NCBI GenBank assembly: GCA_902385155.1 | Contig: CABMEP010000044.1 | Location: forward strand, 1 to 37,938 | DNA: 37,938 nt | Direction of reading: 5' to 3' | Source of the DNA: an uncultured archaeon | GTDB taxonomy: Archaea; Micrarchaeota; Micrarchaeia; CABMEP01 | In this document: one piece after another, positions 5,940-12,710 of the stretch | Layout: every line of letters starts with the position of its first letter | Position numbering within the stretch: the first letter of the stretch is position 1 | Translations under genes and position numbers: made by a program | Notes under the pieces: generated by a model | Told to the model about the DNA's origin: nothing | The model's database searches: none | Seen by the model: the letters and a program-made list of their open reading frames with translations, nothing else

Positions 5940-6521
5940 CGCCAGCCCGTACTCCGTCTTCCTCTCCTTGACGTACTTCTCGAACAGCCCCTTCGCCGTC
6001 TTCGTGGAGAATGGCCTGTCTTTCAGCTTGCTGTCGGTCTCCAGGTAATTGATCATCTCGGCCGGCCCCTTGTTCAGGATCTTCATCAAGGCGGGGAATC
6101 CTTCCTTCGTGGCCATCCACGCGAAGTCGAGGTCATTGAATGTCCCAAGGACCCTATCCCCTGTATAGATATTGTTCTCTCCGAACGCCCAGTTGTCGTG
6201 GACCGAGACGTACTTGACGATCTGTATGACCTTCTCTCTCGGGTAGCCGACCGTCTCCAATGTCTGCCCCGCGATCCTCGCGCCGGCTTCCATGTGCGCC
6301 TTCCTGAGATCGAGATTGAACGGATTCCCCTTCGGCACCGCCGAATAGCCGACATCATGAAGTATGACCAAAGGGAGCAGCAGGGAGTCGTCGATCTTCT
6401 CCTTCCTGCAGACCAGCATGGCGTCCTTCATCATCCACTCTATATGGGCGATGTCCATCGGGCGGCCCTTCTCGTAGTACGGCTTTGCAAGGTCCCATAT
6501 CTTCCTGTAGATTGTGTTCAT
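5928..6521 (-). CDS. HD-domain phosphohydrolase
   Basis: The 197-residue protein has the HD signature: His26 (IAHIEW), His55-Asp56 in LHDVGYS, His76 in KAHMEAG, His108 in VSVHDNW and Asp130-Asp132 in NDLDF. HD proteins are metal-dependent phosphohydrolases, often acting on nucleotides or cyclic nucleotides. The Met at 6521 is chosen; an earlier start would be encoded by the repeat itself (MLREL). It ends AKTR, like two other array proteins. It is one of three HD proteins in the window; the others (7213-7872 and 30072-30638) belong to different subfamilies. Confidence 0.85.
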   Translation of the reverse strand: MNTIYRKIWDLAKPYYEKGRPMDIAHIEWMMKDAMLVCRKEKIDDSLLLPLVILHDVGYSAVPKGNPFNLDLRKAHMEAGARIAGQTLETVGYPREKVIQIVKYVSVHDNWAFGENNIYTGDRVLGTFNDLDFAWMATKEGFPALMKILNKGPAEMINYLETDSKLKDRPFSTKTAKGLFEKYVKERKTEYGLAKTR

Positions 6522-6525
6522 GATC

Positions 6526-6551
6526 AACTCTCTTAGCATTTTCAACTATTT
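6526..6551 (-). repeat. array repeat copy 9
   Basis: Minus strand: AAATAG stop of the DUF3795 gene, then TTGAAAATGCTAAGAGAG and TTG. It reads through in frame into the HD gene as MLREL. Confidence 0.75.
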
Positions 6552-6965
6552 TTTCTTCAGCTTTGGAAAATGCTTGTTCTTTGCTCCGCAATTCAAGCAA
6601 ACATCCCTATGGACGCACAGCAGATGCCCGCATTCGGGGCATTTCCACTTGATTCCTTGTTTCTTGACAAATGACGCCATTCCGATCCTGCTGATAGCCC
6701 GCAGGTTCTGGATCGGGCTCTCCCCGTACTTCGTAGTGTATCTTTTATCTAAATCCTTGATCCTCTTGCAAGGGAATCTGCTGCATGAAATGCACAATCT
6801 CCTGCTGTTTCCCTTTTTTTCTGGACACATCGTTATGCTGCACACCTTGCAATGATTAAGCTTGGACCCCGTTCTATTGCATCCCGCGCATGTGTTCTTC
6901 TCACGCTGAAAACCCAAGCAGAGGTCACAGATCACCCCGCAGGGCGCAATGCTTTTCACATCCAT
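6546..6965 (-). CDS. DUF3795 cysteine-rich protein with C-terminal zinc ribbon
   Basis: The 139-residue protein matches DUF3795: APCGVICDLC at 8-17, CAGC, CKVCSITMC, then CISCSRFPCKRIKDLDKRY and KYGESPIQNL. The C-terminus adds CPECGHLLCVHRDVCLNCG, a zinc ribbon. Sixteen or more cysteines suggest two to four metal sites. The family is widespread in anaerobic archaea and bacteria, with unknown function. The gene lies between repeat copies 9 and 10. The ATG at 6965 is 7 nt after a TTGGAAGTG segment that resembles a partial second copy of the repeat. Confidence 0.9.
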   Translation of the reverse strand: MDVKSIAPCGVICDLCLGFQREKNTCAGCNRTGSKLNHCKVCSITMCPEKKGNSRRLCISCSRFPCKRIKDLDKRYTTKYGESPIQNLRAISRIGMASFVKKQGIKWKCPECGHLLCVHRDVCLNCGAKNKHFPKLKKK

Positions 6966-6970
6966 GGATT

Positions 6971-7005
6971 ACACTTCCAACTCTCTTAGCATTCCAATAC
7001 TATTT
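6971..7005 (-). repeat. array repeat copy 10, with partial tandem copy
   Basis: Minus strand: AAATAG stop of the small membrane gene, then TATTGGAATGCTAAGAGAG, followed at once by TTGGAAGTGTAA, which repeats the beginning of the core. Confidence 0.75.
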
Positions 7006-7191
7006 CAGCAGCCTGAACCTCGACGCCCCGATGGATACCACGCCCAGTATGCCCAGCACGATCGGGAATGCGCTATCGCTCATGAAATTCCCCAGCATCA
7101 TTGCCGCCGCGAATATGACGAGCGCTATCCCGATGTGGAACATGGTCCTGTTGCCTTTCGGTTCTCTCTTCGATGTTTTCTCCATATGCAT
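7000..7191 (-). CDS. small two-helix membrane protein
   Basis: The 63-residue protein has a basic N-terminus (MEKTSKREPKGNR) and two hydrophobic helices (about 17-34 and 42-55), ending RFRLLK. Ribosome-binding site GGAGG lies 8 nt before the first ATG; a second in-frame Met is two codons later. It follows the HD gene at 7213-7872 by 21 nt, so the two may be co-transcribed. No family was recognised beyond a general small inner-membrane protein. Confidence 0.65.
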   Translation of the reverse strand: MHMEKTSKREPKGNRTMFHIGIALVIFAAAMMLGNFMSDSAFPIVLGILGVVSIGASRFRLLK

Positions 7192-7212
7192 CCCTCTTGC
7201 CTCCAGCGCGGT

Positions 7213-7872
7213 TCAGTCCTTCCCTTCCCACTCGTTGTAGAACCGCTCGAGGTACCTCTCCATGAACGCATGCCTCCCGTGGGCCATCTCCTTCGCAGTC
7301 TTGGTGTTCATCCTGTCCTTCACCAGGAGCAGTTTCTCGTAGAAATGGTTGATCGTGGTCCCCTTGTCCCTCTTGTAGGCCGCGAACGTCTGGTTCGGCT
7401 GCGGCTTCACGCCGGGATCGTGCATGATCCTGCCCTTCATCCCGCCGTAGACGAACGCCCGGGCTATCCCAATGGCGCCTATCGCGTCCAGCCTGTCCGC
7501 GTCCTGGACCACCATGCCCTCCTTCGTCCTGATGCGGTTCTTCACTCCGGCCCCCTTGAACGAGGTGTTCGCGATGATGTCGCAGACGTGGGAGACTGTC
7601 TCCCCGTCCAGGTCCAGCAACTCCAGCCACTCCCTCGCCACGCGCGGCCCGACAGCCATGTCGTTGCCGTGCAGCTTCCAGTCCGCTATGTCATGGAGCA
7701 GGGCTCCGAGCTGGACGACGAACAGGTCCGCTTTCTCCTTCTTGCCTATGTGGACCGCCGCCCTCCATACGCGGTAGACATGCCACCAGTCATGGCCGGA
7801 GCGGTCGTCTTCCATCTTCTTCCTGACATGCTCCATCGTCTTCTTGATGATGAGTCTCTTGTTCATTGGCAT
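7213..7872 (-). CDS. HD-domain hydrolase, YedJ/YpgQ-like
   Basis: The 219-residue protein matches the YedJ/YpgQ HD group: GHDWWHVYRVW (His27, His31), LLHDIADWK (His60-Asp61), NTSFKG, VVQDADRLDAIGAIGIARAF (Asp124) and INHFYEKLL. Full length for the family. Members hydrolyse nucleoside phosphates in vitro. A TATA-like AATAAAAG at 7898-7905 lies about 29 nt upstream of the first ATG; a Met two codons later is an alternative. No clear array repeat lies at its 3' end, so it may mark the array boundary. Confidence 0.9.
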   Translation of the reverse strand: MPMNKRLIIKKTMEHVRKKMEDDRSGHDWWHVYRVWRAAVHIGKKEKADLFVVQLGALLHDIADWKLHGNDMAVGPRVAREWLELLDLDGETVSHVCDIIANTSFKGAGVKNRIRTKEGMVVQDADRLDAIGAIGIARAFVYGGMKGRIMHDPGVKPQPNQTFAAYKRDKGTTINHFYEKLLLVKDRMNTKTAKEMAHGRHAFMERYLERFYNEWEGKD

Positions 7873-8136
7873 CAGCTCTTCTAGCTATCGAGATAGGAAT
7901 AAAAGAGCGGCTTTTTCTATCTGCCGGAATGCCATTCCGAAACGCTTGTCCGATCTGCCCAGCTCTTCTCCTCGAAACGCCTTCCCTATCGCCAGACGCA
8001 ATGCTCTGCTGCGCTCTCTCGAGCGTTTGGGGTCCGAGACGAGGACTGGCCCTCGATCAGGAAAAACTCGGCAGCCCGTCGCCACCTGCGCCGAGTAAAT
8101 GCAAATATTTAAATATAAGAAATACGTAATCCGACA
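7873..8136. promoter_or_regulatory. divergent promoter region
   Basis: This 264-nt gap separates the HD gene and the methyltransferase gene. It holds a minus-strand TATA box near 7898, a plus-strand TATA box at 8104-8117 (TTTAAA 27 nt before the ATG at 8137), and a 7-bp inverted repeat ACTCGGC (8066-8072) / GCCGAGT (8090-8096) just upstream of the latter, which could be an operator. No gene was found in the rest. Confidence 0.45.
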
Positions 8137-8943
8137 ATGATGACGTCGAACAGACCGCAATGCGTGGCTCAGGACGCAGCCGCAAAACCATTTGCCGGAG
8201 CTCTTCCCAGGATAGAGACGATCGATGACATAAAGGACGCGTGCACAAGGAGGATGCTCGTCGGCGTGATGACCCGGTATCTTGAGGCGTCCGCATATAC
8301 AGCCGGATGCGGCATGGAGGAAAGGAACTTCCTCGATGAGGTCACAAGCATGCTGGACATACGGCACGTCTCCATGTTGTGCGAAGGGATCGGTTTCAAG
8401 GAATCCGCAAGGAACGGGATAGCGATGCTGACGGGAGTTGGCGACACGGATCTGCATCTGGAGATGGAATACCTTGATCACCTGGTGGAGTCGTCTCCGC
8501 GCATGGGCAAAAAGCTGGGGGGGCACCTCCTTGACATCGGCAGCAGTGTCGGAGCGCTGACGCACGAAACGAGGCGCACGTACGGCGCGGAATCTGTAGG
8601 CGTCGACATCGACCGGAACGCGATCAAGCTGGGTAAGTTCCTCGGAGTGAAGGGCCTGGTCGCGATAGAGGAGAACGACTACGCGCTTCCGTTCAACGAC
8701 GAGCGCTTCGATGCGGTCCTCATGAGATCAGTCCTCAACTGCCCGCAGGCGGACGAGATCGTGGTGAATGCCATGATACGGGAGGCTGCCCGGGTCGTCA
8801 AGCGGGACGGGATCATAATCATATCTGGATATACAGACTCCGACGACGCAGAGCTGAGGAGGGTGGGACTCGTGATGTCCACGTCAAGCTCTAGGCTGTG
8901 GACCGTGTGGACCCGCGGCGACCGCTCTTGCGCCCCGGCATAG
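8137..8943 (+). CDS. class I SAM-dependent methyltransferase
   Basis: The 268-residue protein has a Rossmann methyltransferase core: motif I LLDIGSSVGALTHE (about 131-144), an acidic loop VGVDIDRNAI that would bind the SAM ribose, then DYALPFNDERFDAVLMRSVLN (motif IV region) and a VVKRDGIIIISG strand. About 125 N-terminal residues are helical and unlike known domains. The core is of the methyltransferase 11/25 type, so the substrate cannot be told. The start at 8137 fits a leaderless transcript; a second Met follows at 8140. The 3' end is 17 nt from the convergent gene at 8961. Confidence 0.85.
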   Translation: MMTSNRPQCVAQDAAAKPFAGALPRIETIDDIKDACTRRMLVGVMTRYLEASAYTAGCGMEERNFLDEVTSMLDIRHVSMLCEGIGFKESARNGIAMLTGVGDTDLHLEMEYLDHLVESSPRMGKKLGGHLLDIGSSVGALTHETRRTYGAESVGVDIDRNAIKLGKFLGVKGLVAIEENDYALPFNDERFDAVLMRSVLNCPQADEIVVNAMIREAARVVKRDGIIIISGYTDSDDAELRRVGLVMSTSSSRLWTVWTRGDRSCAPA

Positions 8944-8960
8944 GCGCCGGTGTTCCTGGC

Positions 8961-9179
8961 TCACGCCCCCAGGGACTTCAAGAGCATGTAGACCAGCACG
9001 CCGGGCCAGAATATCGCCTTGATCAGGCCCACGACGCCCATCGTCAGGCTCGTGGCCGTGGTGAGGAAATAGTACAGCGCGCCGAGGAATCCTATCCCGT
9101 ACAGCGCTCCGCCCGCCCCGCTCTTCGTGCTGTTGTCCCTGATGTTGAAAACCCATTTCTGCCCTGATTTCTTCGCCAT
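8961..9179 (-). CDS. small membrane protein
   Basis: The 72-residue protein begins MAKKSGQKWVFNIRDNS. A glycine-rich helix (GGALYGIGFLGALYYFLTTATSL, about 23-45) and a second helix (VVGLIKAIFWPGVLVYMLL, about 48-66) follow. The Met at 9179 is chosen because GGAG lies 9 nt upstream; the earlier ATG would overlap that site. It follows the DUF2061 gene by 22 nt, likely in one operon. The function is not recognised. Confidence 0.7.
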   Translation of the reverse strand: MAKKSGQKWVFNIRDNSTKSGAGGALYGIGFLGALYYFLTTATSLTMGVVGLIKAIFWPGVLVYMLLKSLGA

Positions 9180-9201
9180 ACCAATCATCTCCGATCAACA
9201 T

Positions 9202-9486
9202 TCATCTCTTCCTGCTGTTCCTGATCTTGCCCCACTTGACATTGTCCCAGACCCTCTCATGGAGATAGTATCCGATGGAGCTGTAGGTGTTGCTGACGAC
9301 CATGAAGCCGAACGCGACTTCCGTCTTGCCCGTGAGCCAGTAGATGACGACGAAGTCCATTATCAGTATGGCGAGCCTGTAGGTGGCGGTCTTCGCCAGC
9401 GACCTCCATGAGCTCTCCTTGAAATGATGGTGATTCCTTGGGGCATCGGCCTTGATCAGGCCCTTGCGTCTCGTCAGGTCCGCCAT
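9202..9486 (-). CDS. DUF2061 membrane protein
   Basis: The 94-residue protein fits DUF2061: ESSWRSLAKTATYRLAILIMDFVVIYWLTGKTEVAFGFMVVSNT followed by YYLHERVWDNVKWG. It has two membrane helices (about 36-51 and 57-70) and the characteristic HERVW near the C-terminus. These are small integral membrane proteins of unknown role. It starts 21 nt after the cysteine-rich gene at 9508, and the run 9486-8961 on the minus strand looks like an operon led by the transglutaminase gene. Confidence 0.85.
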   Translation of the reverse strand: MADLTRRKGLIKADAPRNHHHFKESSWRSLAKTATYRLAILIMDFVVIYWLTGKTEVAFGFMVVSNTYSSIGYYLHERVWDNVKWGKIRNSRKR

Positions 9487-9507
9487 AGCATCAACGCTCT
9501 CTCGGGA

Positions 9508-9783
9508 TTATCCGCATTCGACCGTGATCTTCTCAAGCTCATTGTTCACGAACGTGCTGTTGTAGCACTGCCTGTTGTATGTCCACCCGAGGCACATCTT
9601 GTCGCAGCCGTAATCAGGCATGTCCGGGCAGTGGTCGTAAGCGAATCCCAGGCAGCTGAATTCCTCGGTGTACATAGGCGATGCGAATCCCTTCTTGCCG
9701 CCGATGACCCTCGCCTTCGGCCAGAAGAAAGCCGCGATGAGCAGGACCGCGACGATCCCGATCAGAAGATATTTCCGTTTCAT
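9508..9783 (-). CDS. membrane-anchored cysteine-rich protein with WPK motif
   Basis: The 91-residue protein has an N-terminal membrane helix (4-20) followed at once by WPK, then an extracellular part with six cysteines in SCLGFAYDHC, GCDKMC, QC and EC. It follows the large transglutaminase gene by 4 nt, so the two are translationally coupled. A longer protein with the same helix-WPK-cysteine layout lies beside the second transglutaminase gene (34685-35287). Probably a surface protein with disulfides; it may work with the transglutaminase-like protein, but no activity can be named. Confidence 0.75.
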   Translation of the reverse strand: MKRKYLLIGIVAVLLIAAFFWPKARVIGGKKGFASPMYTEEFSCLGFAYDHCPDMPDYGCDKMCLGWTYNRQCYNSTFVNNELEKITVECG

Positions 9784-9787
9784 GCGA

Positions 9788-12601
9788 TCATCCCATGTCC
9801 TTGACGAGCGTCCTCGTACCGTCCGCGCAGACGGCGTTGTACATCTGGTCGTATCCCACTAGGTCGTAGTATGTGATTTCAGACGACACGGACGGCTTGT
9901 CGTAGTACGCCCCTCCGCTGCCGTAATCGATGTTGATCGAGTCGCTCGTACCGTCATCCACGAACGTCTGGACGTATCCCGGCCCCCTGTAGCCGAAACG
10001 GGTGTTGACGATGTTGGTGACGTTCCCTGTCACCCCGCGCGTGATCCCATCCACGAACGTGCTGTTCTCCGATGTGGCGACCTCAACAGGCACCCATTCC
10101 CCATCGTAGAACTCCACCCACTGGTGGGGGATGTACTCGTTGGGGCTCTTCTCTATGGAGTATCCCCTGACGAACCTCGCGGGTATCCCCGCGGATCGCA
10201 ACAGGGAGAGATACAGGGACGCGAGCTCGTCGCAGTCCCCGTTCCCGCTATGCAGCACCTCCACGGCAGATTTGGTGTAGGTGTCGCTGTCCGGGCCGTG
10301 GTAGTACTCCGTGTTGCTCTTCAGCCATACGAACAGCGCCTTGGCGACAGTCCAGACATCATCGCCCCCCGTCTCGCCCCTCACCCGCTCCGCTATCGCC
10401 TTTATCTCGCTGTCGTACGGGTCTATCATCGCCCTCGCCATCATGGTGCCGCCGCTCGCCTTTCCTTGCAGCTCCTCGCCGCCCAGGTAGCCGTGGCCTG
10501 ATTCGCTCGCCGCCGCATCGGATATCCTCATCTCTCTCCGGTTGAACAGCTGCAGCGCCTGCGTCCCTTTCATGTCCATGTAGATGTATCCGGTGACGGA
10601 GGAGTACTTCTTCGCCGTGTTGTCAAGCTTCCATGTCATCATCCGGTTCCCGGCCTGGTAGCTCGTGCTGGACTGGGTCAGCCCTTTGCTCGCGTCGGGA
10701 TACACGGTGACCTCCGCCCCCTCGGGATACATCACGACGTAGCTCTGGTACCCGTTGTAGACCGTGGTGTTGTATCCGTACCTCAGGACGTAGTTCGCGG
10801 TCGTGTTGACCGGGTAGTACATGCAGTCCTTGGCTATGGTGAAGTTCCAGGAGAATGAGCTTCCGGCGTTCATGTCGAGCGCGGAGGTCGTGTTCTTGTA
10901 TCCTTGCTTGCCTACGATGACCGTGTACGATCCGGCCGGGACGCCGGTGATGCTGTACTCCCCGTATCGGTCGGTCCTGCCGGTGTACTCGTTGGTCCCG
11001 TCGGTCAGCGTCATGAACGCGTCCTCCACTGTGACGTTCTTGGTGCTCTGGATGGTGCCGTGCACGCTGCCGGTCTGGCCGGAGGAGATGTATCCTCCGT
11101 CCGTCTGGCCATTGAGAGAGCCGGATTGTGAGAGGCCGAAGAGCATGTCCAGGAAGTCGGTTATCATCTTGATTATGGACTCCAGCACGCCCATCTTCTG
11201 CGTCCCCTCGCCCTCGCTGGCGCATGTCCCGTCGTCGCATATGTTGCTCCTGCATGCGTAGTCGTTCTGGCATGATGCGCCGCCGAAATGCTGCCCGGAC
11301 CATGTGCCGTTGGTGTCGCAGTATGACTCCAGGTAGTCAACCATCTTCCGAGTGCCTGTGGAAAAGCATGATCCGTCCAGATAGCATTCGCCCGCGCCGC
11401 AGGATTGGCTGGCCTGGCTCGCGTCAATGAGCGATTTGCTGAAGACGATGGCTGTCGTGCTGTTGATGTAGATCGCGACGCGCTCGTTGTTGGTCCCGAA
11501 CGTTATCCCCGTCCCGCCCATCGGCGTCCCCTCCGGGAGGTCGGAGATGTCCATCTCGGTCACGTCTTCCCATGATCTCTTGTACAGCTGGCCGTTGATG
11601 TATGTGGCGGTGTCATCCACCATTATCGCCACGGCCTTGCCGTCAATGGTCACATTCTTGTTGAAGACGGCCGTATCGGCGAGGGTTGATGGCGCGCATA
11701 CGCCGTCCACGCATCTGCCGCTGAGGCAATCAGGGCCGTAACCACACGATTCTCCATCGGATTTTATCTCCACCTTGTCATTCCCGGTGATGTCCGGAGC
11801 CGTGCTCTTCACGCACGTCCCGTACTGGCTGGTGTACCCTTCCGGGCAGGCGATGATCTTGCCGCCTTCAGACAGGCATTTCCCGGCCTGGCAAGCGGAT
11901 CCGTACGGGCACATGTTGCCGCACTTGCCGCAGTTGTTCTGGTCATCGCTGTTGTCCACGCATGTCCCGCAGCAGCTTCCGCTCGCGCATTCGCCATTGG
12001 CGGAGCAGGATTCTCCGAGCTCCTTGTCGTTGGAAGCGGGAGGTGTGCCCCACAGATCCTGATGGAGCTTGTTCTCGTCGCACCATGCGATATTCTCCTT
12101 GTATCCCGCATCCACGCGCGCCGTGTCGTCCAGGCATTTGTTGTACGCCTCGGTGCACCGTGCCTGGCATGCGGGGATCTCCACCCTCTTGCAGTAGTCT
12201 ATCATCCCTTGTGTCACTTCGCCGTCGCAGTTGCACCCGCTGCATTCGCTCTGGCAAGGCATCTTCCCGCCGTCGTGCAGCGACATCATGGCATTGTAGC
12301 ATTGGGCGTATCCGGCCTTATTGCCGTAGGGATCCGGTATGTCGTAGCAGTAGGTGCTTATCGCGCCGCATCCCGATTCCGTCCCGTCGAAGCAGTAATA
12401 AGTGTACATGGAGGCCATGCTCTCAGTGTATCTGTCCTTCGCGGCCGCCATGCAGTCGGAATGGTTGTAGTCATCGATGCCGTTGAAGCAGTAAAAGAAA
12501 TTCGAGCAGGTCATGGCGACCTCGCCCTGGGCATGCGCGATGCCCATCAGGAACAGGATAGCGGCCATCACGGACGCGAGCAGTAATATGATTCGCCCCA
12601 T
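9788..12601 (-). CDS. secreted multidomain transglutaminase-like protein
   Basis: About 937 residues from the preferred Met at 12601 (an in-frame Met lies at 12610). Order of parts: signal peptide (1-25, cleavage near AHAQ), a long cysteine-rich region with NNCGKCGNMC-type repeats (about 30-310), a beta-rich region, a second Cys cluster (about 400-470), a carboxypeptidase-regulatory-like beta sandwich (about 512-585, VHGTI to GKQGYK), then a transglutaminase core. Catalytic Cys790 is in GDCDE and His826 in HQWVEF; the third position is Glu840 in VPVEVA where Asp is usual. It probably acts outside the cell as a protease or cross-linking enzyme, or only binds. The gene at 35395-37080 is a shorter paralog. 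Confidence 0.85.
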   Translation of the reverse strand: MGRIILLLASVMAAILFLMGIAHAQGEVAMTCSNFFYCFNGIDDYNHSDCMAAAKDRYTESMASMYTYYCFDGTESGCGAISTYCYDIPDPYGNKAGYAQCYNAMMSLHDGGKMPCQSECSGCNCDGEVTQGMIDYCKRVEIPACQARCTEAYNKCLDDTARVDAGYKENIAWCDENKLHQDLWGTPPASNDKELGESCSANGECASGSCCGTCVDNSDDQNNCGKCGNMCPYGSACQAGKCLSEGGKIIACPEGYTSQYGTCVKSTAPDITGNDKVEIKSDGESCGYGPDCLSGRCVDGVCAPSTLADTAVFNKNVTIDGKAVAIMVDDTATYINGQLYKRSWEDVTEMDISDLPEGTPMGGTGITFGTNNERVAIYINSTTAIVFSKSLIDASQASQSCGAGECYLDGSCFSTGTRKMVDYLESYCDTNGTWSGQHFGGASCQNDYACRSNICDDGTCASEGEGTQKMGVLESIIKMITDFLDMLFGLSQSGSLNGQTDGGYISSGQTGSVHGTIQSTKNVTVEDAFMTLTDGTNEYTGRTDRYGEYSITGVPAGSYTVIVGKQGYKNTTSALDMNAGSSFSWNFTIAKDCMYYPVNTTANYVLRYGYNTTVYNGYQSYVVMYPEGAEVTVYPDASKGLTQSSTSYQAGNRMMTWKLDNTAKKYSSVTGYIYMDMKGTQALQLFNRREMRISDAAASESGHGYLGGEELQGKASGGTMMARAMIDPYDSEIKAIAERVRGETGGDDVWTVAKALFVWLKSNTEYYHGPDSDTYTKSAVEVLHSGNGDCDELASLYLSLLRSAGIPARFVRGYSIEKSPNEYIPHQWVEFYDGEWVPVEVATSENSTFVDGITRGVTGNVTNIVNTRFGYRGPGYVQTFVDDGTSDSINIDYGSGGAYYDKPSVSSEITYYDLVGYDQMYNAVCADGTRTLVKDMG

Positions 12602-12623
12602 ATCATCCATTGGTCGGATAGGG

Positions 12624-12630
12624 TTAAAAA
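12624..12630 (-). promoter_or_regulatory. TATA box of the transglutaminase operon
   Basis: Minus strand TTTTTAA is centred 26 nt upstream of the Met at 12601 and only 17 nt from the Met at 12610. The spacing supports the downstream start and a leaderless mRNA. Confidence 0.5.
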
Positions 12631-12682
12631 TGAGATTCAGAGCAAGTTCAGAGATAGGAAGCGACGTAATCGTAAGAAATAG

Positions 12683-12689
12683 TTATATA
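12683..12689 (+). promoter_or_regulatory. TATA box of the divergent gene
   Basis: TTATATA is centred 25 nt upstream of the ATG at 12711. Confidence 0.55.
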
Positions 12690-12710
12690 CCTTGGACGAC
12701 GAATAAATCC

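Noticed and set aside
1398-7005. Spaced repeats could be a CRISPR array
   Set aside because: The intervals are 85 to 1650 nt and contain genes, and the copies are too variable. No cas genes are present.
1398-7005. The repeat could encode a leader peptide (MLEVLRE, MLREL) in front of each gene
   Set aside because: The peptide frame is soon closed at most copies, the site is not always near a following start, and its link to the preceding stop is much tighter. Kept only as an alternative.
7885-8565. Long minus-strand ORF over the methyltransferase gene
   Set aside because: It is the antisense shadow of the methyltransferase start and upstream region; the plus-strand protein has clear motifs and a promoter.
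12513-12710. N-terminal extension of the transglutaminase/TPR-like gene
   Set aside because: It overlaps the divergent gene's signal peptide and lies upstream of the TATA box at 12683.
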